This document shows positions 1 to 9,234 of a DNA stretch of 64,000 nt, piece after piece (the first letter of the stretch is position 1; every line of letters begins with the position of its first letter). Position numbers and translations under genes: made by a program. Origin of the DNA: Prevotella sp. GTDB taxonomy: Bacteria > Bacteroidota > Bacteroidia > Bacteroidales > Bacteroidaceae. The notes beneath the pieces are model-generated. The model was given only the letters and a program-made list of their open reading frames with translations, made no database searches and was not told the DNA's origin. The stretch lies in contig JAGAYI010000002.1 of the NCBI GenBank assembly GCA_017940545.1, forward strand, positions 1 to 64,000, written 5' to 3'.

Positions 1-169
1 ATACACGAAGGCTCCCGTTCAGCCTGGCGAAAGCGGACAAATCAAAGTGACCTATAACGGTGCCGGAAAATTCCCCGGACACTTCAAGAAGTCTATCACA
101 GTCCGTACTAACGGAAAGGTGGAAATGACACGTCTCTACGTAGAAGGCGACATGACGGAGGCCAAGTAA
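1..169 (+). CDS. DUF1573 domain protein, C-terminal fragment
   Basis: The window opens inside this gene; frame 2 stays open for 55 codons and ends at TAA 167-169. The visible residues (PGESGQIKVTYNGAGKFPGHFKKSITVRTN, then a final strand with VEGDM) match the C-terminal beta-sandwich of Bacteroidota DUF1573 proteins, in which PGE-G-I-V-Y and K-ITV-TN are typical. These are Ig-like, usually exported proteins of unknown function. Only the C-terminus is visible, so length and signal peptide cannot be judged. A hairpin follows 40 bases later. Confidence 0.7.
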   Translation, partial: YTKAPVQPGESGQIKVTYNGAGKFPGHFKKSITVRTNGKVEMTRLYVEGDMTEAK

Positions 170-208
170 AAAAGGATTTTCAAAAAAAATAGCTTTTCAT
201 AAATGGAG

Positions 209-246
209 AGCGGCACTTACCCTGACAGATAAGCGCCGCTTTTTTC
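209..246. terminator. Bidirectional terminator
   Basis: An 11-bp stem (209-219 with 230-240; one A/C mismatch on plus, which is a G-U wobble on minus) with a 10-base loop is followed by a T run on the plus strand and flanked by A-rich sequence on the other side. It sits between the converging DUF1573 and DUF3078 genes. Confidence 0.75.
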
Positions 247-261
247 TTTGTCATGTCCAGC

Positions 262-1563
262 TTAGAAATTATAGGCAAAGCCCAGCGAGCAATACTCCAT
301 GAACTGCCAATAGCCCAAGTCGCTGTCAAGTGCGCCACTGTCATCAAAGCGAGGATACACGTAGATGTTGGTAGTAATGAACTTGCTTATCTTTAATTCG
401 AGCGTATTCTCCCACTCCACCAAAGCACGCTTATAGGAGGTATAACCGTAGAGCCGGGTTTTCCAAGTTACCTGTTCAGCTATCTTCCACTCCAAATTGA
501 CCGTCAGCTGTGAACCAATGTCGTGTAAGGTATGGTGGCCAGCTTTCAGTCCATAGCGTTCGGCCAACCCTAATCGGCTGACGTACCTGAAGTTATAGGA
601 AAGCGGCGAAAGGTTGATGTTACCCGTCAGTTTCTTGTTCTTGGTTTCTACTGCATAGTCCATACCAAGACCTATGTTCAAGTCGAAAGGCGAGAAAATG
701 TCAGAGTAAGTAAAAGGGTCATTGCTCTTGTAACCGGGTGCAAACTGTGTATATGCCAACAACTGGAGGGTATAGTACCATTTCTTATGTGCCTGCAAGC
801 CTAACTTACTGGTCAGGCGCAATAAGTCATTATTAGTCTTGAACGTGTGTACCGTGTCACTGCGCGATGTCTGGAAGCCCAGCTTCATTTCCAGCTTGTT
901 GTCCCACTTCACTTTCTGTTTGTTATTATAGTTGGCTTCGAGCGCCAGACTGGCCAGCATGGAGTAGTTGCTCTCGCCTCCCTTATGCCAGTTGCTGGTA
1001 ATGTAATTCTGTAAAAATTGCAGGTAATAGTCTCCCTTGAAGGTCCAGAAGTTTGGTTTCTTAATCATGACCGGCTCCTCGACAGGCGTGGCGGGTGTTT
1101 CCTCTGGTGCCGGAGCCACCTGTTCAGCCAATTCCACATTCTGTGTCTGCTTTACATCAACATCGTTGCGAATAGTGCCGACGGCCCGCAGTCGGTTTTC
1201 GCTGTTCACTAACAGGTCCGGACGTTTCAGGTAGATGCCCATCAAGGCTCCATCAACGGCATCAGTCACTTCATCGGTGCAGCAGAGAGAGCTGAGCGAC
1301 AGTGACTTATGGGCAGGAGAATGATAGAACGTTGCAGGTGCAAACAGTCGATAAAAGCGCCCGTCAGCATCTTCTTTTCGCAATGCCTCGTTGGCTTTGC
1401 TCAACGAATCGAGACGTGCCCTGTAGATGCGGAGGGAATCCATATAGTTACGGACAATCTGAGCCGTATCGGTTGTTACTTTTGGCTTGCTGCGCTGCGC
1501 GGAAACATCGACGCCTTGGAGGAACAAGATGCCGAGTAATAACAAAATAGAACTGTGTTTCAT
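262..1563 (-). CDS. DUF3078-like outer-membrane beta-barrel protein
   Basis: 433 residues from ATG at 1561-1563; an in-frame TTG ten codons upstream is less likely because the hydrophobic signal peptide (MKHSSILLLLGILFLQG, cleavage near VSAQ) starts at this ATG. Residues ~30-75 form a charged, possibly coiled-coil stretch, followed by a Pro/Glu-rich linker near 160-175. The C-terminal ~260 residues alternate in beta-strand fashion with the motif NYITSNWHKGGESNYS typical of DUF3078 proteins, and the chain ends in an aromatic residue (FAYNF), as outer-membrane barrels do. Function is unknown. Single gene, divergent from yidC. Confidence 0.65.
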   Translation of the reverse strand: MKHSSILLLLGILFLQGVDVSAQRSKPKVTTDTAQIVRNYMDSLRIYRARLDSLSKANEALRKEDADGRFYRLFAPATFYHSPAHKSLSLSSLCCTDEVTDAVDGALMGIYLKRPDLLVNSENRLRAVGTIRNDVDVKQTQNVELAEQVAPAPEETPATPVEEPVMIKKPNFWTFKGDYYLQFLQNYITSNWHKGGESNYSMLASLALEANYNNKQKVKWDNKLEMKLGFQTSRSDTVHTFKTNNDLLRLTSKLGLQAHKKWYYTLQLLAYTQFAPGYKSNDPFTYSDIFSPFDLNIGLGMDYAVETKNKKLTGNINLSPLSYNFRYVSRLGLAERYGLKAGHHTLHDIGSQLTVNLEWKIAEQVTWKTRLYGYTSYKRALVEWENTLELKISKFITTNIYVYPRFDDSGALDSDLGYWQFMEYCSLGFAYNF

Positions 1564-1590
1564 AATGAGTGGTTTTAATACTTTTGGATG

Positions 1591-1598
1591 CAAAGATA
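1591..1598 (-). promoter_or_regulatory. Putative -7 box of the DUF3078 gene
   Basis: On the minus strand TATCTTTG fits the Bacteroidota TAnnTTTG box and lies 28 bases upstream of the ATG at 1563. No good TTG -33 element is found at 19 bases, so the call rests on one box. Confidence 0.45.
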
Positions 1599-1716
1599 CA
1601 AAATATTTCTTAATTCGTCATACATCGTTCATAATTATTTTGCTCCCCAGGCCGTACGGGACAGACTTCTGACGGACTTCTTAATGAAGTATGAAAGCAA
1701 AAAAATGAGATTTTTT

Positions 1717-1747
1717 TTTGAATTCCGCTCACTTATTCGTACCTTTG
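1717..1747 (+). promoter_or_regulatory. yidC promoter
   Basis: TTTG at 1717-1720, exactly 19 bases, then TACCTTTG at 1740-1747: a full match to the Bacteroidota sigma-ABfr promoter. It lies about 40 bases upstream of the chosen yidC start. Confidence 0.8.
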
Positions 1748-1788
1748 CACCTTGTTATACAATCAAGAAATCAAATACAATATTAATA

Positions 1789-3708
1789 ATGAACAAAAAC
1801 AACATCATCGGCTTCACCCTTATTGCCATCGTGCTCATTGCCTTCAGCTGGTACAACCAGCCATCAGCAGAACAAATGGAAGCACAAATGAAGCAGGACT
1901 CTATTGAGAATGCACTGAGACAGAAAGCCGAACAAGACAAGAAACTGGCTGAGCAGACACGCAAAGCCGAAGCAGAAGCAGCAGCCAAAGGCGATACGAC
2001 CAACGTTTTCCATGCTGCACTAAACGGTGAGAACAAAGACATTGTCCTAAAAAACGACAAACTGGAACTAACCATCAGTACCAAGGGGGGCACACCAAGC
2101 AAGGCCATCATCAAGAACTTCACCGGTCACCACAGAAATGCGGAAGGCAAGTATGACGAGGCTCTCGACACAAAAGACCTGACGCTTTTCGAGGGTAAGG
2201 AGCAACAACTGAATTTCATGCTGGCAGGCAAACAGGATAACATCATTACCAAAGACATGTTCTTCACCCCATCGAACGTTACCGACAGCACGGTTACCAT
2301 GACCCTGCCCGCCGCTAACGGCGGAGCCATCGTCATTGACTACAGCCTGAATGAAGACTATTTGCTCTCCATGTCAGTGCGGGCAGAAGGACTGAGCGGT
2401 ATGTTTGCGCCCAACTACACCCAGATGGACCTGGAGTGGGACGGCCGTGCACGTCAGCAGGAGAAAGGTTTTACCTTTGAAAACCGCTATGCTACGCTGA
2501 CCTATAAGGAGACAAAGGGTGGCACAGACTATCTGAGCGAAACATCTGCCAAAGAAGATGAAAAGATTGAAGAGGCACTTGACTGGGTAGCCTTTAAAAA
2601 TCAGTTCTTTTCGGCTGTTCTCATTTCGAAGGACAACTTTGCAGGGGGGGCTTTGCTGACCAGCGTGCCCCAAGAGAAAGAAACCGGTTACCTAAAGGAT
2701 TATAAAGCCAAGCTTAAGACGGCCTTCGACCCCACGGGCAAACAGGCATCAGAGTTCGAAATGTATATAGGCCCTAACAACTACCGTCTGCTGCAGGACA
2801 TTGAGGAGAAGAGCAAGTTTGGCAAAGAGCTCGACCTGCAACAGCTGGTTTACCTGGGCTGGCCGCTGTTCCGGTACATCAACCGTTTCTTCACCATCTA
2901 TGTGTTTGACTGGCTCACCCGTTGGGGCTTCCCCATGGGCGTGGTGCTCATCCTCATCACGCTGCTGCTGAAGGCCATCACCTACCCGTTGGTTAAGAAA
3001 AGCTATATGTCGAGTGCCAAGATGCGCGTGCTGAAACCGAAACTCGACGCGCTGACCAAGCAATACGACAAGCCGGAAGATGCCATGAAAAAGCAACAGG
3101 AAATGATGTCGCTCTACTCGAAATATGGCGTAAGCCCCCTGAGCGGCTGTCTGCCCATGCTCATACAGATGCCTATCTGGATTGCCATGTTCAACTTTGT
3201 GCCAAATGCCATCCAGCTGCGCGGACAGAGTTTTCTCTGGATAGACGACCTTTCTACGTACGACCCGATTATTGAGTGGAGTAACCATATATGGGGCATT
3301 GGCGATCATCTGTCACTGACCTGTATTTTATTCTGCGTGGCCAATATTGCCTACTCCTACATGTCCATGCGTCAGCAGAAGGACCAGATGGTCGGTCAGC
3401 AGGCAGAGCAGATGAAGATGATGCAGTGGATGATGTATCTCATGCCGCTGATGTTCTTCTTTATGTTCAATGACTACTCTGCCGGTCTGAACTTCTATTA
3501 TTTCATTTCCCTCTTCTTCAGTGCTGCCATTATGTGGACACTGCGTAAGACGACAAACGACGAGAAACTGCTGGCCATTCTCGAAGCACGCTATCAGGAG
3601 AACAAGAACAACCCCAAGAAGCAGAGCGGACTGGCAGCACGGCTGGAAGCCATGCAGCGCCAAGCCGAAGAGTTGAAGAAGCAACGTGAGAACGGATATA
3701 AAAAGTAA
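1789..3708 (+). CDS. yidC: Membrane protein insertase YidC
   Basis: 639 residues. It inserts inner-membrane proteins, alone or with SecYEG. The open frame extends upstream, but the ATG at 1789 is chosen because it follows the promoter and begins the N-terminal membrane anchor (IIGFTLIAIVLIAFSWYN). A charged coiled region (residues ~27-65) and a periplasmic beta-rich domain (to ~355) follow. The conserved five-helix insertase core includes FFTIYVFDWLTRWGFPMGVVLILITLLLKAITYP, the PLSGCLPMLIQMPIWIAMF segment and a Met-rich helix near QMKMMQWMMYLMPLMFFF. The C-terminal tail is basic (QREN-YKK). The DUF1846 gene starts 6 bases downstream and is probably co-transcribed. Confidence 0.95.
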   Translation: MNKNNIIGFTLIAIVLIAFSWYNQPSAEQMEAQMKQDSIENALRQKAEQDKKLAEQTRKAEAEAAAKGDTTNVFHAALNGENKDIVLKNDKLELTISTKGGTPSKAIIKNFTGHHRNAEGKYDEALDTKDLTLFEGKEQQLNFMLAGKQDNIITKDMFFTPSNVTDSTVTMTLPAANGGAIVIDYSLNEDYLLSMSVRAEGLSGMFAPNYTQMDLEWDGRARQQEKGFTFENRYATLTYKETKGGTDYLSETSAKEDEKIEEALDWVAFKNQFFSAVLISKDNFAGGALLTSVPQEKETGYLKDYKAKLKTAFDPTGKQASEFEMYIGPNNYRLLQDIEEKSKFGKELDLQQLVYLGWPLFRYINRFFTIYVFDWLTRWGFPMGVVLILITLLLKAITYPLVKKSYMSSAKMRVLKPKLDALTKQYDKPEDAMKKQQEMMSLYSKYGVSPLSGCLPMLIQMPIWIAMFNFVPNAIQLRGQSFLWIDDLSTYDPIIEWSNHIWGIGDHLSLTCILFCVANIAYSYMSMRQQKDQMVGQQAEQMKMMQWMMYLMPLMFFFMFNDYSAGLNFYYFISLFFSAAIMWTLRKTTNDEKLLAILEARYQENKNNPKKQSGLAARLEAMQRQAEELKKQRENGYKK

Positions 3709-3714
3709 GCTGAT

Positions 3715-5178
3715 ATGAAGATTGGTTTCGATAACGACAAGTATCTGAAGATACAGTCAGAGCACATCCGCGAACGCATTGCCCAGTTTGACGGAAAGCT
3801 TTATCTGGAGCTGGGCGGCAAACTGTTTGACGACCACCACGCCTCGCGCGTGCTTCCCGGATTTAAGCCAGACTCCAAACTACGCATGTTTGCACAGCTG
3901 CGCGACCAGTTGGAAATCGTTATTGTAGTTTCTGCCGAGGACATCGAGAAGAATAAGGTTCGGGCCGACTTAGGCATCACCTACGACGAGGACGTGCTCC
4001 GCCTGCGTGAGGAGTTCATGAGCCGCGACTTCATGGTGGGCTCGGTGGTCATTACCCACTACAACGGACAGCGTGCTGCCGACCTGTTCCGCCACCGTCT
4101 GGAACGCATGGGCATCCGTTCCTACGTCCACTACCTCATTGACGGTTATCCCCACAACGTAGAACTCATAGCCTCCGACGAAGGGTTCGGCAAGAACGAC
4201 TACGTGGAAACCTCACACGAACTGGTCATCGTCACCGCACCGGGGCCTGGCAGCGGCAAGATGGCGGTCTGCCTCTCTCAGTTATATAACGAGAACAAAC
4301 GCGGCATCCGGGCCGGTTATGCCAAGTTTGAGACCTTCCCCGTGTGGAACCTTCCGCTGAAGCACCCCGTCAACATAGCCTATGAGGCTGCTACGGCCGA
4401 CCTGAACGACGTCAACATGATAGACCCGTTCCACCTGGAGGCCTACGACAAAATAGCCGTCAACTACAACCGTGACATTGAGATATTCCCCGTACTTAAT
4501 GCACTCTTTGAGGGCATCTACGGTGAGAACCCCTACAAGTCGCCTACCGACATGGGTGTCAACATGGTGGGGTTCTGCATCTCTGACGACGAGGTGTGCT
4601 GCAATGCCAGCCGCGAGGAGATTATCCGCCGTTACTACGACGCCACCAACAAGATGGCCGACGGAGCCGACAACGAAGACGAGGTTCACAAGATACAGCT
4701 ACTCTTCAACCAGGCTCGCATCACGACAGCCTACCGGCGTGTCACCGTGGCAGCCCAGGCCAAACAGGAGCTCAGCGAACACACTGCCGCAGCCATCGAA
4801 CTGGAAGACGGCACCATCATCACGGCCAAGTCGTCGCCGCTGTTAGGCTGTTCGGCCGCCTTGCTGCTCAATGCCACCAAACACCTGGCCGGCATCGACC
4901 ATGAGGCCAAGCTCATACCCCAAAGTCTCATTGAGCCCGTTCAGAAGACAAAGACCGAATACCTCGGTGCGCGCAATCCGCGCCTGCATACCGACGAGGT
5001 GCTCGTGGCCCTGAGCGTGGTGTCAGAAAGTGACGAGCGCTGCCGCAAAGCCCTCGAACAGCTTCCTAAGCTACGCGACTGCCAAGTACACTCTACAGTC
5101 ATGCTGTCAGAGGTTGACCGAAAGATATTCAAGAAGTTAGGCTGTGGACTTACATGCGACCCGGTAAGAAAGAAATAA
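3715..5178 (+). CDS. DUF1846 family protein
   Basis: 487 residues, full length for PF08903-type proteins (~490-500). Typical family stretches are the N-terminal GFDN-KYL-IQSEHIRERI, GGKLFDDHHASRVLPGF, PGPGSGKMAVCLSQLY (a phosphate-loop-like Gly/Ser segment near residues 177-190) and GVNMVGF. Members are known from structural genomics; the biochemical role is not established to my knowledge. No signal peptide or membrane segment is seen, so it should be cytosolic. It lies 6 bases after yidC and 9 bases before the DPP5 gene. Confidence 0.85.
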   Translation: MKIGFDNDKYLKIQSEHIRERIAQFDGKLYLELGGKLFDDHHASRVLPGFKPDSKLRMFAQLRDQLEIVIVVSAEDIEKNKVRADLGITYDEDVLRLREEFMSRDFMVGSVVITHYNGQRAADLFRHRLERMGIRSYVHYLIDGYPHNVELIASDEGFGKNDYVETSHELVIVTAPGPGSGKMAVCLSQLYNENKRGIRAGYAKFETFPVWNLPLKHPVNIAYEAATADLNDVNMIDPFHLEAYDKIAVNYNRDIEIFPVLNALFEGIYGENPYKSPTDMGVNMVGFCISDDEVCCNASREEIIRRYYDATNKMADGADNEDEVHKIQLLFNQARITTAYRRVTVAAQAKQELSEHTAAAIELEDGTIITAKSSPLLGCSAALLLNATKHLAGIDHEAKLIPQSLIEPVQKTKTEYLGARNPRLHTDEVLVALSVVSESDERCRKALEQLPKLRDCQVHSTVMLSEVDRKIFKKLGCGLTCDPVRKK

Positions 5179-5187
5179 AAAGAAAAC

Positions 5188-7410
5188 ATGACAACTATGA
5201 TAAAGAAAACACTATCCGGCTTATTGGTCTTATTAACCCTATCAGCCCCACTAACCACCCAAGCTCAAGAAGACGTGAAAATCGGAAAACAGAACATGAC
5301 CGTCAACGACAGGCGCATGACGCCCGAAGCCCTTTGGGCCATGGGCCGCATCAGTAGCTACGCCGCCTCGCCCGACGGACAAAAAATAGTCTATCAGGTA
5401 GGCTACTATAGCGTCAAGCACAACAAGAGCCACCACGTGCTCTACATGATGAACGCCAATGGTTCTGACCAGAAACTGCTGACCACCGGCAGCAAGAACG
5501 AGACCGACCCGGCATGGCTCGACCAAGAAACCATTGCCTTTATCTCTGGCGGTGAGATATGGAGCATGAAGGCCGACGGCTCTGACCGCCGCCAGCTTAC
5601 GCAGACTGACGGCAGCGTTGAAGGCTTTAAGTTTTCGCCCGACCGCAAAAAAGTCATCCTGCTGAAGAGCATCCCCTTCCACGACATCATCAAGGAGAAC
5701 CCCGCCGACCTGCCGAAGGCCACCGGCCGCGTGGTCACGGACCTCATGTACCGTCACTGGGACCACTACGTGGAGAGCATACAGCACCCCTTCGTCTGTT
5801 CCGTAGGCAACGACTTTGTCGTTGCTAACGACGCTACCGACATCCTCGAAGGCCAGCCCTACGAGTGCCCCATGGAACCCTTCGGCGGCATCGAGCAGCT
5901 CGACTGGAGTACTGACTCGAAGCTCATTGCCTACACCTGCCGCAAGAAGACCGGCCTCATGTATAGCATCTCAACTGACTCAGACATCTATCTATATAAT
6001 ATAGGTACGCGCGAGACGGAGAACCTCTGCAAGCCGGAAGGCTACGAGGAGCCTCAAGTCGATCCCACGAAGACGCTGAAGACTCAGAGCGTCAACGCCA
6101 CAGAAAACCTCAAGTGGCACCCCGGCTACGACCAGAACCCGAAGTTCTCGCCCGACGGCCGCTACGTAGCATGGCTCTCCATGGCCCGCGACGGCTATGA
6201 AAGCGACCGCCAGCGACTCTGCGTATGGGACTTGATGAGCGGCCGTGAGTTCTTTGCCACCGAGGAGTTCGACTCCAATGTCGATGACTTCTGCTGGAGC
6301 GACACTAAGGATGCCACCATCTACTTTATCGGCGTATGGCACGCTACAGAGAACCTCTACTCCGTCACCATCAAGGAGTCAAAAAAAGCTGAAGCCCTGC
6401 CCACTACGAAGGTGACTCAGCTTACAAACGACTGGGCCGACTTCGGCAGTCTGCAAATGCTGAACAACGGCCGTCAGTTGCTCATGGAGCGCCACTCCTA
6501 CACGGCACCGGCCGACCTATACGTCGTCACACCCAACACTAAGAAACCCGAGAAGACCCTCGTTACTCAGCTCACACAGGAGAACCAACATATACTCGAC
6601 CAACTCGACAAACCGAAAGTGCAGCAGCGCTGGGTGAAGACTACCGACGGCAAAGACATGCTCTACTGGGTCATCCTGCCGCCGAACTTCGACGAAACAA
6701 AGAAGTACCCCACCCTGCTCTTCTGCGAAGGCGGACCTCAGAGTCCTGTCAGCCAGTTCTGGAGCTACCGCTGGAACTTTATGATTATGGCCTCTCAGGG
6801 CTACGTCATCGTGGCTCCCAACCGTCACGGACTGCCCGGATTCGGTTCTGAGTGGTGCGAGCAGATTTCCGGCGACTGGACAGGCCAGTGCATGAGCGAC
6901 TACCTCGTGGCTATTGACGATGCGTCCCAGAACCTGCCCTACGTAGATAAGGACAGGCTGGGTGCCGTGGGTGCCTCGTTCGGTGGTTTCTCCGTTTATT
7001 ATCTTGCCGGACATCACGACAAGCGTTTCAAATGCTTCATCGCCCACGACGGTGCCTTCAACCTCGAGGCCATGTACACCGAGACAGAGGAAAACTGGTT
7101 CTCTAACTGGGAGTACGACGATGCCTACTGGAACACCGACCGTACTGCCAATGCCGACAAGACCTACAAGAACTCTCCCCACCGCTTCATCGACAAGTGG
7201 GACACCCCCATCCTCTGCATTCATGGCGAGAAAGACTACCGCATCAACTACACACAGGGAATGGCCGCCTTCAATGCAGCCCGCATGAAGGGCATTGAGG
7301 CCCAGCTGCTCATCTTCCCCGACGAGAACCACTGGGTGCTGAAACCACAGAACGGCATTCTCTGGCAGCGCACCTACTTCGGATGGCTCGACCGTTGGTT
7401 GAAGAAATAA
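5188..7410 (+). CDS. Dipeptidyl-peptidase 5-like S9 serine peptidase
   Basis: 740 residues with a signal peptide (IKKTLSGLLVLLTLSAPLTTQAQ); the ATG at 5188 or a second one three codons on could be the start. The N-terminal part is a beta-propeller with SPDG repeats. The C-terminal part is an alpha/beta hydrolase: Ser597 in GASFGGF, Asp683 in GEKDYR and His715 in DENHWVLK form the triad, with the same spacing as Porphyromonas DPP5. EGGPQSPVSQFWSYRWNF and GLPGFGSEW are also characteristic. DPP5 removes dipeptides with hydrophobic or aliphatic P1 residues in the periplasm, feeding peptide catabolism. The MFS transporter 46 bases downstream may be a partner; that is inference. Confidence 0.88.
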   Translation: MTTMIKKTLSGLLVLLTLSAPLTTQAQEDVKIGKQNMTVNDRRMTPEALWAMGRISSYAASPDGQKIVYQVGYYSVKHNKSHHVLYMMNANGSDQKLLTTGSKNETDPAWLDQETIAFISGGEIWSMKADGSDRRQLTQTDGSVEGFKFSPDRKKVILLKSIPFHDIIKENPADLPKATGRVVTDLMYRHWDHYVESIQHPFVCSVGNDFVVANDATDILEGQPYECPMEPFGGIEQLDWSTDSKLIAYTCRKKTGLMYSISTDSDIYLYNIGTRETENLCKPEGYEEPQVDPTKTLKTQSVNATENLKWHPGYDQNPKFSPDGRYVAWLSMARDGYESDRQRLCVWDLMSGREFFATEEFDSNVDDFCWSDTKDATIYFIGVWHATENLYSVTIKESKKAEALPTTKVTQLTNDWADFGSLQMLNNGRQLLMERHSYTAPADLYVVTPNTKKPEKTLVTQLTQENQHILDQLDKPKVQQRWVKTTDGKDMLYWVILPPNFDETKKYPTLLFCEGGPQSPVSQFWSYRWNFMIMASQGYVIVAPNRHGLPGFGSEWCEQISGDWTGQCMSDYLVAIDDASQNLPYVDKDRLGAVGASFGGFSVYYLAGHHDKRFKCFIAHDGAFNLEAMYTETEENWFSNWEYDDAYWNTDRTANADKTYKNSPHRFIDKWDTPILCIHGEKDYRINYTQGMAAFNAARMKGIEAQLLIFPDENHWVLKPQNGILWQRTYFGWLDRWLKK

Positions 7411-7455
7411 TCAGAATAATCAGATTACTCAGAATAATCAGAATAATCAGAAAAT
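7411..7455 (+). repeat. 9-bp tandem array, five units
   Basis: Five consecutive 9-base units (TCAGAATAA, TCAGATTAC, TCAGAATAA, TCAGAATAA, TCAGAAAAT) fill almost the whole gap between the DPP5 stop and the MFS start. The same family recurs at 9165-9227, 41082-41189 and, in coding form, at 48507-48569. Confidence 0.9.
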
Positions 7456-7456
7456 A

Positions 7457-9103
7457 ATGACAACAATTCAAAAAACCTTACGCGACTCTGCCGCCATGCG
7501 GTGGACTGCGTTGCTGCTACTGGCCTTGGCCATGTTCTGCAGTTACATATTCATGGACATTCTGTCACCCATTAAGGACCTCATGCTCTCAGAGCGCGGA
7601 TGGGACTCCACCGCATTCGGTACCATGCAGGGGGCGGAGGTGTTCCTGAATGTATTTGCCTTTTTCCTCATTTTTGCCGGAATCATTCTCGACAAGATGG
7701 GTGTTCGTTTTACCGCCGTACTGTCAGCAGCAGTCATGCTCATCGGTGCCGTCATCAAGTGGTATGCCGTCAGCGACTCCTTTGCCGGCAGCGGGCTGGA
7801 GACATGGTTCAACGAGAACCTGAACTACATTCCCGTATTCGACGAGCTGGGCGTCAGTCCTTTCTATGAAGGCATGCCCGCCTCAGCTAAGTTTGCCGCC
7901 TGCGGATTCATGATTTTTGGCTGCGGCTGCGAGATGGCTGGTATTACCGTTTCGCGCGGTATCGTCAAGTGGTTCAAGGGGCGTGAAATGGCACTGGCCA
8001 TGGGCTCCGAGATGGCGCTGGCTCGTCTGGGCGTTGCAACGTGTATGATTTTCTCACCGTTCTTTGCCCGCCTTGGCGGCGAAATCAGCGTCAGCCGTAG
8101 CGTTGCCTTTGGCGTGGTACTCATGTGCATTGCCCTCATCATGACCATCGTGTATTTCGTCATGGATAAAAAACTGGATGCACAGACTGGCGAGGCTGAG
8201 GAAAAAGACGACCCGTTCAAAATCAGCGACCTTGGGCAGATACTTACTTCCAGCGGTTTCTGGCTCGTCGCCCTGCTTTGTGTACTTTACTATTCGGCCA
8301 TCTTCCCCTTCCAGAAGTATGCCGTCAACATGTTGCAATGCAACCTCGACCTGATAGAGCCGGCAGCAGACTCCTTCTGGGCCGGTTCGAAAGTCACCAT
8401 CGTACAGTATATCATCATGCTCATTGTTGCAGCGGCAGGCTTTGCCAGCAACTTCCAGAAAAACAAGACAGTAAAATACAGTCTGCTGGGACTCTCCATT
8501 GCAGCCCTCATCGCCTACTGCTACATGGGCTATATGCGCCAGTCGGCAGAAGCCATCTTTGCCGTGTTCCCCCTGCTGGCCGTGCTCATTACTCCTATTC
8601 TGGGCTCGTACGTTGACCACAAGGGCAAGGCAGCCTCCATGCTCATTCTGGGTTCGCTGCTGCTCATTGGCTGTCACCTGACGTTCGCTTTCCTGCTGCC
8701 GCTATTCTCTGGTGCCGGAGCCGTCATCGTAGCCTACATTACCATTCTGGTGCTCGGCTCGTCGTTCTCGCTGGTACCCGCCTCTTTGTGGCCCAGTGTC
8801 CCCAAATTGGTCGATGCCAAGATTATCGGTTCTGCCTATGCCCTCATCTTCTGGATTCAGAACATTGGTCTGTGGTTGTTCCCCCTGCTGATTGGAAAGG
8901 TGCTTGACACAACCAACCCCGACATTGTGAACGGACTGAAGGCAGGCACTATTACCGCTGCCGAGGCTGCCGTCCGTTACGACTATACTGCCCCGTTAGT
9001 CATGCTGGCCTGTCTGGGTGTAGCTGCCCTGATTATCGGCTTCATACTGAAAGTGGTTGACAAGAAGAAGGGCATCGGACTGGAAGAGCCCAACATTAAG
9101 TAA
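7457..9103 (+). CDS. MFS-family transporter
   Basis: 548 residues with at least 12 hydrophobic helices, starting with RWTALLLLALAMFCSYIFMDILSPI. It has major-facilitator features: a DKMGVRF loop between early helices (GxxxDRxGxR-like) and a matching motif in the second half (GSYVDHKGKAA). The substrate cannot be read from sequence. It lies 46 bases after the DPP5-like peptidase, with only a 9-bp repeat array between them, so export or uptake linked to peptide use is possible but unproven. A strong hairpin terminator follows the stop. Confidence 0.85.
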   Translation: MTTIQKTLRDSAAMRWTALLLLALAMFCSYIFMDILSPIKDLMLSERGWDSTAFGTMQGAEVFLNVFAFFLIFAGIILDKMGVRFTAVLSAAVMLIGAVIKWYAVSDSFAGSGLETWFNENLNYIPVFDELGVSPFYEGMPASAKFAACGFMIFGCGCEMAGITVSRGIVKWFKGREMALAMGSEMALARLGVATCMIFSPFFARLGGEISVSRSVAFGVVLMCIALIMTIVYFVMDKKLDAQTGEAEEKDDPFKISDLGQILTSSGFWLVALLCVLYYSAIFPFQKYAVNMLQCNLDLIEPAADSFWAGSKVTIVQYIIMLIVAAAGFASNFQKNKTVKYSLLGLSIAALIAYCYMGYMRQSAEAIFAVFPLLAVLITPILGSYVDHKGKAASMLILGSLLLIGCHLTFAFLLPLFSGAGAVIVAYITILVLGSSFSLVPASLWPSVPKLVDAKIIGSAYALIFWIQNIGLWLFPLLIGKVLDTTNPDIVNGLKAGTITAAEAAVRYDYTAPLVMLACLGVAALIIGFILKVVDKKKGIGLEEPNIK

Positions 9104-9118
9104 AACTATCAGAATCCC

Positions 9119-9160
9119 CCCCAAAAAACTGCGAGCTTTCAAGCTCGCAGTTTTTTGGGG
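9119..9160. terminator. Bidirectional terminator, 20-bp stem
   Basis: A perfect 20-bp stem (9119-9138 with 9141-9160) with a two-base TC loop. The stem carries A6/T6 runs, so each strand ends in a U tract. It lies between the converging MFS and DUF4293 genes. Confidence 0.9.
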
Positions 9161-9164
9161 AGGG

Positions 9165-9227
9165 TCTGAATAATCTGAGTATTCCGAGTATTCTGAGTAT
9201 TCTGAGTATTCTGAATAATCTGATACT
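9165..9227. repeat. 9-bp tandem array, seven units
   Basis: Seven 9-base units of TCTGAGTAT type (TCTGAATAA, TCTGAGTAT x3, TCCGAGTAT, TCTGAATAA, TCTGATACT) fill the gap between the terminator and the DUF4293 stop. Same period and YCNGANTAN core as the other three arrays in the window. Confidence 0.9.
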
Positions 9228-9234
9228 ATCTAAG

